Source: Planctomycetota bacterium (GTDB lineage Bacteria > Planctomycetota > MHYJ01 > JACPRB01). From it: a stretch of DNA of 51,739 nucleotides. The translations under genes and the position numbers were made by a program. This document shows, one piece after another, positions 17,109-26,800 of this stretch (its first letter is position 1; each line of letters opens with the position of its first letter). The notes beneath the pieces were generated by a model. It did no database searches and was not told the DNA's origin. It saw only the letters and a list, made by a program, of their open reading frames with translations. The stretch spans positions 1 to 51,739 of the forward strand of contig DATLZA010000184.1 in the NCBI GenBank assembly GCA_035574235.1, in the 5' to 3' direction.

Positions 17109-18065
17109 ATGAAGCGGGCGGCCATGGCGATTCTGGGGGCGGCGCTGGCGGCGGGCGTGGCCGGCGCGCGCGATGAAGAGGGCGCATCCTGCGGTCGCTG
17201 CGGGGGGCGGACCTACGGCACGGCGGTCGTGTGGGAGGACAGTCCCTCGGAAGCGGCGCGAAAGGCCAAAGCGGAAGGGAAGCTTGTCTTTCTTCTTCAC
17301 GTCTCCGGGAACTTCGAGGACCCGCGCTTCACCTGAAACAACGCCCAGGCGTTCCGGGTGAACGCTCTGGCGAATCCCGAGGTCGGATCCTATCTCGGCC
17401 GTCATTTCGCGGCGGGTTTCCAGAAGGTCGCCACCTTCCGCATCGTCGGCGGCCAGAAGCAGGGGGGCAACGTGGCCGCCTACTTCTGCGCGCCGGACGG
17501 CCGCGTCCTTCACGCGGTGGCCGGACCGGTGGGGGCCAAGGAGCTTCTGCGCGAGGCGCGCTGGGTGGTGGACACGGCGCGAGCTGCCGTCGAGGAGGCG
17601 TCCCGCACGGGGACGCCCTTCAAGGTCCTCTTCCGCCGCCGGCACGCGGAGCGGCTCCGGGCGGAATACAGGCTCGCCGTCCAGCCGGTGGAATTCGATC
17701 CCGTCGACCCGCCGGCGGAGGGTCCTCTCACGTGGCGCGATCCGTCAGGGCGTCCTCTGGCGCCGGTTCTTCCCCCGCCTCCGGTGGACGGTCCGGACGT
17801 GTCGATCCGCCTGGCGGCCCTGGTTTCCGAAGATGCGGCCAAGGCCAAGGGGGTGGCCCGATGCGCCCCCGCTCCGGTCCAGACCCACGCCCCGCGCGTC
17901 CATCGGCTCCTGGCGGCGTACGCTCTGCTTCCTCTCGAGCGCCTCTACGGGACCGTGTTCGAGCAGATTCTGGGCGAGCGGGTGACGACGCAGCCCGTGA
18001 TCGTCGTCGGAGGGCGAAAGACCGACGTGTGCCTGCGGTGTCCGGCGCCGGCGGAGGCGAAGTAG
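17109..18065 (+). CDS. Uncharacterised thioredoxin-fold selenoprotein (in-frame TGA = selenocysteine)
   Basis: Read through the TGA at 17334-17336, this is one 318-aa protein with Sec at residue 76. It starts with ATG after AAGGAGGTG and has a signal peptide (MKRAAMAILGAALAAGVAGA), then CGRCGG, then EAARKAKAEGKLVFLLHVSGN, which looks like the start of a thioredoxin-like domain. The Sec context is R-F-T-U-N-N-A, so no resolving Cys stands at +3. The reading frame stays open and coherent after it (YFCAPDGRVLHAVAGPVGA), then a more basic C-terminal region ends with CLRCPAPAEAK. A hairpin at 17345-17370 fits a bacterial SECIS. A standard caller would report a 75-aa fragment and a separate protein from a GTG at 17358. 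Function is probably periplasmic redox; this is an inference. Confidence 0.85.
17345..17370 (+). promoter_or_regulatory. Candidate bacterial SECIS hairpin, selenoprotein 1
   Basis: Stem GCGTTC (17349-17354) / GAACGC (17360-17365) closes the 5-nt loop CGGGT (17355-17359). It is extended by CCAG (17345-17348) / CTGG (17367-17370) with one bulged T (17366), giving 10 bp in all. The loop begins 18 nt after the TGA, and a G is the second loop base. These features match the published bacterial SECIS pattern (small apical loop with an early G, 16-37 nt after UGA). Confidence 0.75.
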
Positions 18066-18068
18066 ACC

Positions 18069-18962
18069 TCAGGGGAGCTTCTTGAAAAGCGCGACGCCCA
18101 GGGCCGCCGGAAGCACCAGGGCGGCGACCGCCAGACCTTCGTCGTGGAACCCGGCGGAGAGAAGGTAGATCGCGTCGAGGAGAATGATCCCTCCCACGCC
18201 GTCGCGCACGAGGAGCATCACTCCGTCGCGGTTCACGGCGCCGCGGGCCCTCCAGGAGAGGCCGGCGACGAGGATGAGGAGGACCAGCCAGCGGGCGGGA
18301 GAGGCGGCGCCCGAAATTCCGGGCCCGAGAAGCGCCGCCCAGGCGGCGGCGACTCCCATGGCGGCCACCGCCAGATAGATCGCCGGAGCCCGGATTTCCT
18401 TTCTGTCCTCCTGGCGGGAGATCGCGGTGAGGGCGGTGACGTACACGAAGCTCGTCGCCGCGAAGTGGAACGTTTCGCGCGGCGCGGCCAGTTCCTTGAG
18501 ATCCGCCGCGGCGGCGGCCGCGCCCATGAGAAAATTGAGCGCGCGGATCGAGCCCATCACCCACGAAGCCCGCAGGAAGAAGTCGTAGAGCACGACGGCG
18601 CCGGCGGCGGCGGCCCAGACGAGGATGCGGGGGGCGGCGCCCCGGCCCGGCGCCAGGATCGCCGCGAGCGCGGAAACCGCCAGCGCCCCGAGCGCCGCCG
18701 CGCGCGCCGCGGACGGCGAAAGCCGTCCCGAGGGCAGGACCCGCCGGGGGGCCGCCGCCCGGTCGCGCTCGAGATCGGCCAGATCGTTGGCCGCCATTCC
18801 GAAGGCGTAGAGCGCCGCCGAGGCCGCCGCCAGGAGCGCCAGCGTCCATCCGTTCGGGCTGAGCGAACCGAGCCCCACCAGATACCCGGCGGCGCTGTCG
18901 GCCACCGCGGTGAAGACGAACGGCAGCCGGTAGAGCTTCAGAAGGGCGAGGAAGGTCTTCAT
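18069..18962 (-). CDS. UbiA-family prenyltransferase
   Basis: A 297-aa integral membrane protein with about 8-9 hydrophobic segments. The first Asp-rich motif NDLADLERD (N-D-x-x-D-x-x-x-D) is the hallmark prenyl-diphosphate/Mg2+ site, followed by AAPRRVLPSGRLS. The second Asp-type motif is weaker (RQEDRKE). Family members attach isoprenoid chains to aromatic or other acceptors (quinones, tetraether lipids, haem O, chlorophyll); the acceptor here is unknown. The ATG overlaps the stop of the deacylase gene (ATGA), so translation is coupled. It converges on the selenoprotein gene with a 3-nt gap. Confidence 0.85.
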   Translation of the reverse strand: MKTFLALLKLYRLPFVFTAVADSAAGYLVGLGSLSPNGWTLALLAAASAALYAFGMAANDLADLERDRAAAPRRVLPSGRLSPSAARAAALGALAVSALAAILAPGRGAAPRILVWAAAAGAVVLYDFFLRASWVMGSIRALNFLMGAAAAAADLKELAAPRETFHFAATSFVYVTALTAISRQEDRKEIRAPAIYLAVAAMGVAAAWAALLGPGISGAASPARWLVLLILVAGLSWRARGAVNRDGVMLLVRDGVGGIILLDAIYLLSAGFHDEGLAVAALVLPAALGVALFKKLP

Positions 18963-20428
18963 TCCCGAATCGGCGCCCGGAGCGGCCGCCCCGGGGAGAC
19001 GCCGGTCTGAAGCTTGCCGTCGCGGACGACCGGGACGCCGGCCACGAGAACATGCCGGATGCCCTCGGGCGGGCGGCCCGGATCCTCGAGGGTCGCGCGG
19101 TCGATGACGGTCGCGGGGTCGAAGACCACGAGATCCGCGTCGGCGCCCGCCTGGAGGCGGCCTTTGCGCCGGAAGACCGGAGCGTGGCGCTCCAGCCTGC
19201 GGGCGGGAAGGAGCGTGCTTTTCCGGACGGCGTCCATCAGGCTCAGGGTCTTCTCTTCTCGAACGTAGCGTCCCAGAAGGCGCGCGTAGGTGCCCGCATT
19301 GCGCGGGTGGCCGCGGCCGTTCTGGGCCAGACCGTCGCTGGCGACGAGGACGAGGGGATGGGCCACCGCGGCCCGGACGGCGTCCTCCGGGATGGAGTGG
19401 ATGGCGACGAGGCCCCCCTGGGCGCGATACCGGGCGAACGTCTCCGGGGTGAGGCGCTCGCCGGTGGCCACCCATTGGACGTCGGGGTAATCGATCTCGA
19501 GTTCCGCGCGCCAGTCGCCGTCGAAGACGCCGGAGTTGAGGTTCGTCATGCCGAAGGTGTAGGGATAGCATTCGGTCGTGACGTCCAGCCCGCGGGCGCG
19601 GGCCTCCGCGAGGATTTCGAGGTGGCGCGCGGTGAGGCGGCCGCTCGTGGAATGGAGGTGCACGACATGGAGGGGCGCGCCGGTCACGAACGCGGCGGAG
19701 ATCGCTTCCTGAAGCGCGGCGGTGCTGCTGGCGGGCTCGCGGCGGCCGTTGTGGCGCATATGGACATGGCAGGAGGCGCCGAACGCCGCCGCGGCGCGGA
19801 AGGCTTCGAGGATCTCCCAGCGCGAAGCCGCCCCCGTGTACTGGATGCCGAACCCCACGGCGACCGCTCCGCGCCGCAGTCCCCGCTCGATCCGGCGCCG
19901 GATCTCGGCCACCTGGTCGTCCGAGGCGGCCACCGTGTTGGCCCGCGCCGAGGAGGGAGGAAGAAACGCGGGGGAATCGCCCATCACTTCCATCCGCACG
20001 GGAATGTGGCCGATCGAAACGCCGTAATGAATCAGGGAGCGGCCCGCGCGGTCGGCGTACCAGCGGTCCACGTCCGCCGTCCCGACCTCCAGCTCGAGGG
20101 CCGAAGTGACGCCGTCGGCCGCCTTGCGCGCCTGGTTGGCCAGATCCGCCTCGACCGAGGCGACGTCGCCATGGGAGTGCAGATCGATGAAGCCGGGGGC
20201 GACGACGAGCCCGCGGGCGTCGATTTCGACCCCGCCGCGCAGGGGGTGCGGGCTCACGGCGGCGATCGTACCGCCGCGGATTCCGACGTGGCGGACGGCG
20301 TCCAGGCCGGTTTCCGGATCGAGGGCGCGTCCTCCGGACACAACGAGATCGAAGGGTTCCCCGGATTCCGGTCCCGCGCATCCCGCCCAGAGGAGGACCG
20401 TCCAGAGGGCTCGCCGCATGCGGGCCAT
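18959..20428 (-). CDS. N-acyl-D-amino-acid deacylase / D-aminoacylase family amidohydrolase, lipoprotein
   Basis: About 489 aa. The N-terminus MARMRRALWTVLLWAGCAG has a lipobox-like LLWAGC, suggesting an exported lipoprotein. The amidohydrolase signature is VVAPGFIDLHSHGD (H-x-H metal ligands). Further metal or substrate motifs are HVHMRHNG, PLHVVHLHSTSG, TTECYPYTFG and LVASDGLAQNG. Family members split N-acyl-D-amino acids or act on dipeptide-like amides. The start could be ATG 20428 or 20419; neither has a strong Shine-Dalgarno. The divergent neighbours RidA and a D-threonine-aldolase-like enzyme suggest a D-amino-acid salvage theme. Confidence 0.82.
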   Translation of the reverse strand: MARMRRALWTVLLWAGCAGPESGEPFDLVVSGGRALDPETGLDAVRHVGIRGGTIAAVSPHPLRGGVEIDARGLVVAPGFIDLHSHGDVASVEADLANQARKAADGVTSALELEVGTADVDRWYADRAGRSLIHYGVSIGHIPVRMEVMGDSPAFLPPSSARANTVAASDDQVAEIRRRIERGLRRGAVAVGFGIQYTGAASRWEILEAFRAAAAFGASCHVHMRHNGRREPASSTAALQEAISAAFVTGAPLHVVHLHSTSGRLTARHLEILAEARARGLDVTTECYPYTFGMTNLNSGVFDGDWRAELEIDYPDVQWVATGERLTPETFARYRAQGGLVAIHSIPEDAVRAAVAHPLVLVASDGLAQNGRGHPRNAGTYARLLGRYVREEKTLSLMDAVRKSTLLPARRLERHAPVFRRKGRLQAGADADLVVFDPATVIDRATLEDPGRPPEGIRHVLVAGVPVVRDGKLQTGVSPGRPLRAPIRE

Positions 20429-20501
20429 TGTAGGTAGCGCGTGACAGGGGCGCCAGCGTTTGATAGAAGGGCACGGAGATTCGGAACGCTCGGAGGGCAC
20501 G

Positions 20502-20879
20502 ATGAGGACTCCCGTCCTGACCGACCGGGCTCCCAAGCCCGTGGGGCCGTATTCCCAGGCGATCGTCAGCGGCGACCTGATCTTCGTCTCCGGTCAGGGA
20601 CCCCTGGATCCGGCGACCGGGAAGTACACGCCCGGGGACGTGCGCGCGGAGACGCGCCGGACGCTCGAGAACATCAAGGCGATCCTCGAGGCGGCCGGCT
20701 CGTCGCTCGACAAGGTCGTCAAGTGCAACGTCTATCTCCGGGACATCAGGGATTTCGCGGCGATGAACGAGGTATACGCCGCGTTTTTCTCCGCGCCGGC
20801 GCCGGCGCGGACCACGATCCAGGCGGGGGCGCTGCCCCTGGGGATCTCGGTCGAGATCGAGTGCATTGCGCGCCGGTGA
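20502..20879 (+). CDS. RidA-family enamine/imine deaminase
   Basis: A 125-aa protein of the YjgF/YER057c/UK114 family. It has the family motifs APKPVGPYSQAIVSGDLIFVSGQ near the N-terminus, KVVKCNVYLRDIRDFAAMNEVY in the middle, and RTTIQAGALPLGISVEIECIA at the C-terminus, with the conserved Arg that binds the substrate carboxylate. It hydrolyses reactive 2-aminoacrylate and related imines formed by PLP enzymes. The next gene encodes a PLP enzyme acting on D-hydroxy-amino acids, a natural partner. ATG 20502 follows GGAGGGC. Confidence 0.92.
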   Translation: MRTPVLTDRAPKPVGPYSQAIVSGDLIFVSGQGPLDPATGKYTPGDVRAETRRTLENIKAILEAAGSSLDKVVKCNVYLRDIRDFAAMNEVYAAFFSAPAPARTTIQAGALPLGISVEIECIARR

Positions 20880-20893
20880 CGGAGGGCGCGCCG

Positions 20894-21913
20894 ATGGACG
20901 CCCTGGACCTGGACACCCCGGCGCTCTACGTCGACCTCGACGCGCTGGAGCGCAACATCCGGCGCATGCAGGCGCAGTGCCGCGCCTGGGGCGTGGCGCT
21001 CCGGCCGCACGTCAAGACCCACAAGGTGCCGGAGATCGCCCGGATGCAGCTCGAGGCCGGGGCGGTGGGGATCACCGTCGCCAAGGTGGGGGAGGCGGAG
21101 GTTCTCCCGGGAGACGACGTTCTCATCGCCTATCCCCTGGCGCCCGCCAAGGCGGAGCGGGCGCGCGAACTCGCCCGGCAGGGACGGCGGGTGACGGTGG
21201 CCGTCGATTCGGTGGAGGCGGCCGAGGCGGCGGGGGATCTGCCGGCGCTCGTGGAGGTCGATGTGGGGGTGGGGCGATGCGGGGTGCAGGACGCGGAGAG
21301 TCTCGTGCGCGTGGCGCGGGCCTGCCGGCGGTTCGAGGGGCTTTTTTACTGGCCCTCCTGGCTCGATGACGAAGGCTTCCGGCGCGCGGCGGCGAAGATC
21401 GAGCAGGGGCTCGAGGCGCTCGGCCGGGCGGGCCTCCGGGCGCGGGTGGTCTCCGGGGGCTCGACGCCCGGGGCGTCCCGCACGCTTCTGGTGCCGCAGA
21501 CCACGGAGATTCGTCCGGGGACGTACGTCTTCTACGACGCCAACAGCATCGTCGCCGGATGCGCGTCGGTTTCCGACTGCGCGCTTCGGGTGCTCGTCAC
21601 CGTGGTGAGCACCGCCGTGCCCGGTCAATGCGTCATCGACGGAGGGTCCAAGACGTTTTCGAGCGATCCGACGAAGGACCGGGGGACGTTCGGCCTTTTT
21701 CCCGACCGGCCGGAGTGGACGATGGGGAAGATGAACGAAGAGCACGGGTACGTGCGGCTGGGCGGCGGCGCGCCGCCCCGGGTGGGGGAGAAAGTGTGGG
21801 TGATTCCGAGTCACGTCTGCGCCACGGTGAACCTGCACGACGAGATCTGGTACGGCCGCGGCGGGCGGGTCGAAGGGAAGTGGGCGGTGGCCGCCCGCGG
21901 CAAGATCCGCTGA
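20894..21913 (+). CDS. D-threonine aldolase / D-serine ammonia-lyase-like PLP enzyme
   Basis: A 339-aa fold-type III PLP protein. The N-terminal alanine-racemase barrel begins DLDTPALYVDLDALERNIRRMQ, and RPHVKTHKVPEIARMQ carries the PLP lysine. The C-terminal beta domain has the metal ligands PSHVCATVNLHDEIW (His and Cys), typical of D-threonine aldolase and eukaryotic-type D-serine dehydratase. It cleaves or dehydrates D-3-hydroxy amino acids. It lies 14 nt after RidA and 1 nt before the APH-like kinase, so it is in a three-gene operon. Confidence 0.85.
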   Translation: MDALDLDTPALYVDLDALERNIRRMQAQCRAWGVALRPHVKTHKVPEIARMQLEAGAVGITVAKVGEAEVLPGDDVLIAYPLAPAKAERARELARQGRRVTVAVDSVEAAEAAGDLPALVEVDVGVGRCGVQDAESLVRVARACRRFEGLFYWPSWLDDEGFRRAAAKIEQGLEALGRAGLRARVVSGGSTPGASRTLLVPQTTEIRPGTYVFYDANSIVAGCASVSDCALRVLVTVVSTAVPGQCVIDGGSKTFSSDPTKDRGTFGLFPDRPEWTMGKMNEEHGYVRLGGGAPPRVGEKVWVIPSHVCATVNLHDEIWYGRGGRVEGKWAVAARGKIR

Positions 21914-21914
21914 C

Positions 21915-22748
21915 ATGAAGGTCCTTTCAGGCGGCGTGAGCGGCGACGTGGTGCTCACGGACGAGGGCCACGTGCGCAAGCAGTTCCTCCCGCGCCTCAA
22001 GGTGGCGATGGAGTGGACGAGCGACCCGCGCCGCGTCTTCCGGGAGATCGAAAGTCTGCGCGCCTGGTCCCGGATCGTGGGGCCCGAGTCCGTCCCGCGC
22101 GTCCTTTCGGTCGAGCCCGAGGCGTTCGCCTACACGATGGAGTACGCCGAGGGGCCCAGCTGGAAGGACCTCCTCATGGCGGGGGACGTGCGCCGCTCGA
22201 TCGCCCACGAGCTCGGGCGCCGCCTGGCGCTCGTGCATCGCCGCCCCGACGAGGAGGCGCGCCGGGCCCTGGCGGGGCCCGGGTACTTTTACGAGCTTCG
22301 GGTGGAGCCCTACTACGAGACGGTTCGCCGCGTCCATCCGGACCTTCCGATCCGCGCGGACTTCCGGTCCGAGACGCTCGTGCACGGCGACTACAGCCCG
22401 AAGAACGTCCTCGTTCACGCGGGCGGCCTGTGGGTGCTCGACCACGAGGTGGCCCACTGGGGGGATCCCGCGTTCGATCTGGCGTTCATGCTCAATCATC
22501 TTCTGATCAAGTCCTTCGTCTTCGCGGACGCGCGGTACCGGGACGCGGCGCGGGCGTTCGTGGACGCCTACGGGCCCGGCCCGGAGCTGGAAGCCCGGAC
22601 GATGGCCCACGTGGCGGTGCTCATGCTCGCCCGCGTGGACGGCAAGTCGCCGCTGGCGTATCTCGATGAAGATCAGCGGCGGCGCCTGCGCGCGCTGGCG
22701 CGCCGGCGGATCCTGGAGCCGGTCGAACGTCTGGAGCGGTACTTCTGA
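21915..22748 (+). CDS. APH-like small-molecule kinase
   Basis: A 277-aa protein kinase-like fold protein. The N-lobe starts MKVLSGGVSGDVVLTDEGHVRKQFL, with an ATP-binding Lys. The catalytic loop is LVHGDYSPKNVLVH (H-G-D-x5-N), and the metal-binding loop is VLDHEVAHWGDPAFDLA (a variant DFG with Asp-His-Glu). Aminoglycoside phosphotransferase family members phosphorylate sugars, choline, homoserine or antibiotics. In this operon the natural substrate may be a sugar or amino alcohol. The start is 1 nt past the previous stop. Confidence 0.82.
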   Translation: MKVLSGGVSGDVVLTDEGHVRKQFLPRLKVAMEWTSDPRRVFREIESLRAWSRIVGPESVPRVLSVEPEAFAYTMEYAEGPSWKDLLMAGDVRRSIAHELGRRLALVHRRPDEEARRALAGPGYFYELRVEPYYETVRRVHPDLPIRADFRSETLVHGDYSPKNVLVHAGGLWVLDHEVAHWGDPAFDLAFMLNHLLIKSFVFADARYRDAARAFVDAYGPGPELEARTMAHVAVLMLARVDGKSPLAYLDEDQRRRLRALARRRILEPVERLERYF

Positions 22749-22821
22749 AGTCCGCCTTCAGAGCTCCGGGGCCGACGGAAGGCATGGAACCCCGGACGCG
22801 GGCTCCGTTATATTGATGTAG

Positions 22822-23853
22822 ATGATGACGCCGCTCGCCTGGTTGGCCCTGTCGCTGGCGGTCTGCAACATCCCGGTCTTCCGCTACGCCCTCGAGCGCT
22901 GGCGGGCCTCCCCTTACGAGGCGATCGTCTTTCGGCGAGGGCCTCTCGGAGAGGCGGAGCGCGCCTTCCTCCGGGAGATTCGCCGTTCGAACGCCAATAT
23001 TGACCTCCGGGAAGTCGATCTGGCCGGCTCTCCGGAGGAGAACGACGCGGCGCTCTGGAAGGCTCAGGGAGATCGGCCCCTGCCGTGGGTGGTCGTGCGT
23101 TTTCCAAACGCCGGGCCGGCCTTCCCTCCCGCCTGGACGGGCCCCCTGGCCGATCTGCGTTCGAACGGCCTGCTCGACTCCCCGGCGCGCCGCGAAGCGG
23201 CCCGTCGCCTTCTGTCCGGAGATTCCGCCGTATGGGTGCTCCTCGAGTCCGGACGGAAGGAGGCCGACGACGCCGCGGCGGCGCGGCTTCGGGCGGAACT
23301 CGACCGCCTCGAGAAGGTGCTGAAACTTCCCGTTCCGGTAGAGGACGATCCGCCTCTGCTCTCGGAAGTTCCCCTCAAGATCGCGTTTTCCATCCTCCGG
23401 ATCGCTCCTTCCGAGGACCGCGAGCGCGCGTTCGCGGGGCTTTTGCGGGCCGCCGAGCCGGAACTGGCGAAAGTCGACGAACCCGTCGCGATCCCCGTCT
23501 TCGGCCGCGGCCGGGCCCTCTGGCCGCTTTGGGGAAAGGACCTTTCCCCGGAAGGGATCGAGGAAGCCGCGAAATTTCTCACCGGGGCGTGCTCCTGCCA
23601 GGTGAAGGAACTCAACCCGGGCGTGGACCTTCTCTTCGAGGTGGACTGGGAGTCCTCCCTCGCGGGCGTCGCGCCGGAAGAGCCGCCTCCGCCGCCCCCT
23701 CCGGTTCTGGGAACGCGCCGTCCGGCCGAGGAATCCCCGCCGCCGGCGCGGCCTTCCGGATCGTCGCGCGCCCTTCTCTGGGTCGGAGCGGGGCTCGCGG
23801 CTCTCCTGGCGGTGGGGACGGGCCTGCGGCTGTTCGGTCGTTCCACTTCCTGA
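22822..23853 (+). CDS. Hypothetical membrane-anchored protein, 343 aa
   Basis: An N-terminal hydrophobic segment (MMTPLAWLALSLAVCNIPVF) and a C-terminal transmembrane helix (ALLWVGAGLAALLAVGTGL) flank a soluble domain of about 270 residues. The segment before the last helix is a Pro-rich linker (PEEPPPPPPPVLG). The soluble part contains AVWVLLESGRKEADDAAAARL and GRGRALWPLWGKDLSPEGIEEAAKFLTG. Proteins of this layout occur in planctomycete-like genomes, often next to large PQQ-propeller proteins, but I know no function. A TATATT at 22809-22814 lies just 7 nt before the ATG, so the transcript may be nearly leaderless. It is 10 nt upstream of the PQQ gene. Confidence 0.6.
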   Translation: MMTPLAWLALSLAVCNIPVFRYALERWRASPYEAIVFRRGPLGEAERAFLREIRRSNANIDLREVDLAGSPEENDAALWKAQGDRPLPWVVVRFPNAGPAFPPAWTGPLADLRSNGLLDSPARREAARRLLSGDSAVWVLLESGRKEADDAAAARLRAELDRLEKVLKLPVPVEDDPPLLSEVPLKIAFSILRIAPSEDRERAFAGLLRAAEPELAKVDEPVAIPVFGRGRALWPLWGKDLSPEGIEEAAKFLTGACSCQVKELNPGVDLLFEVDWESSLAGVAPEEPPPPPPPVLGTRRPAEESPPPARPSGSSRALLWVGAGLAALLAVGTGLRLFGRSTS

Positions 23854-23863
23854 AGGAGGGCGC

Positions 23864-26800
23864 GTGCGGACGCTGCTTCTCGCGCTTGTTCCCCTGGCGG
23901 GTCCGGTCGCTCAGGGGGACGACGACTGGCCGATGTGGCGCCGGGATCCGGAGCGCACCGGAAGCTCTCCCGCCGCGCTGCCCCATCCCCTGCGCCTTCA
24001 GTGGGTCCGCGAACTTCCGCCGCCTCGACCCGCCTGGCCCGATCAGACGCGCCTGCCCTTCGACGCCGTCGATGAGCCCGTTGTGGCCGGAGGCACCCTT
24101 TTCGTGGGTTCCTCCCGCACGGACCGGCTTTTCGCCTTCGACGTCCGCACCGGCGCGCTCCGATGGAGCTTCTTCGCCGACGGACCCGTGCGGTTTCCGG
24201 CCGCCGTCTGGGAAGGGCGCGTCTATTTCGTTTCCGACGACGGCCGGCTCCGATGCCTGGACGCCGAACGCGGCGCCCTCCTCTGGAGCGTGCGCGGCGG
24301 GCCGTCCGATCGCCGGGTTCTCGGACACGAGCGGCTGGTGTCCTCGTGGCCGGCCCGGGGCGCCCCCGTGGTCGCCGACGGCGTGGTCTACTTCGCCGCC
24401 GGCATCTGGCCGTTCATGGGCACCTTTCTGCATGCCGTGGACGCCCGCACGGGCCGGGTGCTCTGGACCAACGACGGCGACGGCGCGCTCTATATCCCCC
24501 AGCCGCACAACGCCGATGCCTTCGCGGGCGTGGCGCCCCAGGGGCCGCTGGCGGTCTCCGGGGAATGGCTCCTCGTCCCCGGCGGACGTTCGGTTCCGGC
24601 CTGCTACGACCGGCGCACCGGCCGGCTGGTCCACTTTCGCCTCGCCGAGGGCAACCGCAAGGGGGGATTCGACGTGACCGCCGCCGGGCGGGTGTATTTC
24701 TGCGGCGGCTCGATGTTCGACCGCGAAAGCGGTCTCTGGGTGGCCGATCTGGGAAGACCTCTCGTCGCGGCGGACGGCGACGTCTGGTGGGCGGACCGCA
24801 AGGAAGGGTTGCGCCGCCTGGCCCTTCCTTCCGCGATCGAAATCGTCGAGACGAAAGACCGCCGGGGGCGGACGGTGCGGCGTGCCCGGGCGCGCCTGGA
24901 ACGGCCCGACGAATTCGACGGCCCGCGGGTGGAGGCCCTTCTCCGGGCCGGGCCGCGCCTCTATGCGGGAACGGAGGGTCGTCTCTACGCGGTCGATCTC
25001 GAGGACCCCGAACGCCGCGTCTGGGAGGCGCCGATCGAAGGAGCCCCGCTGTCCCTCGCCGCCGCCGGCGGGCGCCTGTTCGCCGCGACGAAGGAGGGAA
25101 GGATCTATTGCTTCGGCGCGGAAAACCGGCCGCCCGCGGTCCATCCTTGGAGGGCGGAGCCGCTCGGAGAAACGCCCGCCGGCGATCGCGCCCGCCGGAT
25201 TCTTCAGGGAGCCGGCGTCCGCGAGGGGTATGCGGCCGTGTGGGGGCTGGGCGACGGCGATCTCGTCGTGGAACTCGTGCGGCAAAGCGGCCTTCGCATC
25301 CTTGCGGTGGATCCCGATCCCGTCCGCGTCGCCGCCTTCCGCGGGCGTCTGGCGGCGGCGGGACTCTACGGCGATCGGGTCGAGGCCCATGTGGGCGATC
25401 CTTGCGAGTTTCCCTGGCCGCCTTACGGGGCGGATCTGGCGGTGGCCGACGAGGCCCTCGCTGCGGGAACGGCGATCGACGGTCGCTTCGCCGAAGCGCT
25501 TTTCCGCCTCCTGCGTCCCTATGGCGGAACGGCCTCCTTCCCGGCGGACGCGCCGGCCGCCGAAGCGTTCTCGCGCTTCGTGCGGACGGGCGAGCTTCGG
25601 GAGCGGGAAGCGGAGGGCCGGCGGATCTTCGTTCGCGGCCCCCTGCCCGGCGCGGCCGACTGGACGCACGAGCATGCCGATGCGGCCAACACGCGGGTTT
25701 CCCGCGATCGGATCGTGAAGGCGCCGCTGGGGCTTCTCTGGTTCGGCGGGCCGTCGAACGAGGGGATCCTCCCCCGGCACGGGCACGGCCCCCAGCCGCA
25801 GGTGATCGAGGGACGGCTTCTGATCGAGGGCGTGGACAAACTCCGCGCGCTGGACATCTACACGGGCCGCCTGCTCTGGGAAGCGCCGCTCCCCGGCGTG
25901 GGAAAGTTCTTCGACAACACCCTTCACCAGCCCGGAGCCAACGCCAGCGGTACGAACTTCATCTCGACCCGCGACGGGATCTACGTGGCGTACGGGAGAT
26001 CCTGCGTGAAGCTCGATCCGGCGACCGGCGCCCGGATCGGCGAGTTCACGCTCCCTCCCGGCCCCCACGCCAAGGATCCGCCTCTCTGGGGCTACATTAA
26101 CGTCGTCGGCGATTACCTCATCGGGGGGGCGGAGCCTCTGGGCGGCCATGAGGCGCTCCGCGGGAAGACGCCCGAGGGAGGGGACGATCCCGACGACGAC
26201 GATGACGACCTTTTCATGCGCCGGCTTCTGCATGCGCTGGGCGACCAGGACGCGATGTCGTCCAGCCGCCGCCTCGCGGTCCTGGACCGGTTTACGGGAA
26301 AGCCGCTCTGGACCGCCGAGGCGCGCAGCGGATTCCGGCACAACGCCGTCTGCGCCGGAGGCGGGCGGCTCTACGCGATCGACCGTCTTTCCGGAATGCA
26401 GGCGGCGCGCCTGAAGAGGGACGGAGCGCCCGAGCCTCCGCCGCCGCGCCTCGTGGTCTTCGACCTGGCGACGGGGCGCGTGCTCTGGGAGACGGAAGAG
26501 AAGGTTTTCGGCACGTGGCTGAGTTACTCGGAGGAGCACGACGTTCTTGTCGAAGCCGGCCGCGTGGCGCGCGATACGCTCAAGGACGAGCCGCGCGGGA
26601 TGCGCGCCCGCCGCGGGGCGGACGGCCGGGTGCTGTGGGAACGGAGGGAATATTCGGGTCCCGCCATGATCCGCGGGGGTACGGTGTTCATGGCCGATCG
26701 CGCGTGCGATCTGCGGACGGGCGAGCCGCTGAAGCGGGTTCATCCGGTGACGCTCGAAAGCGTCCCCTGGACGTGGACGCGCAACTACGGGTGCAACACG

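Noticed and set aside
17358-18065. Separate protein starting at GTG 17358
   Set aside because: No Shine-Dalgarno is seen; the frame is continuous with the upstream ORF across the TGA.
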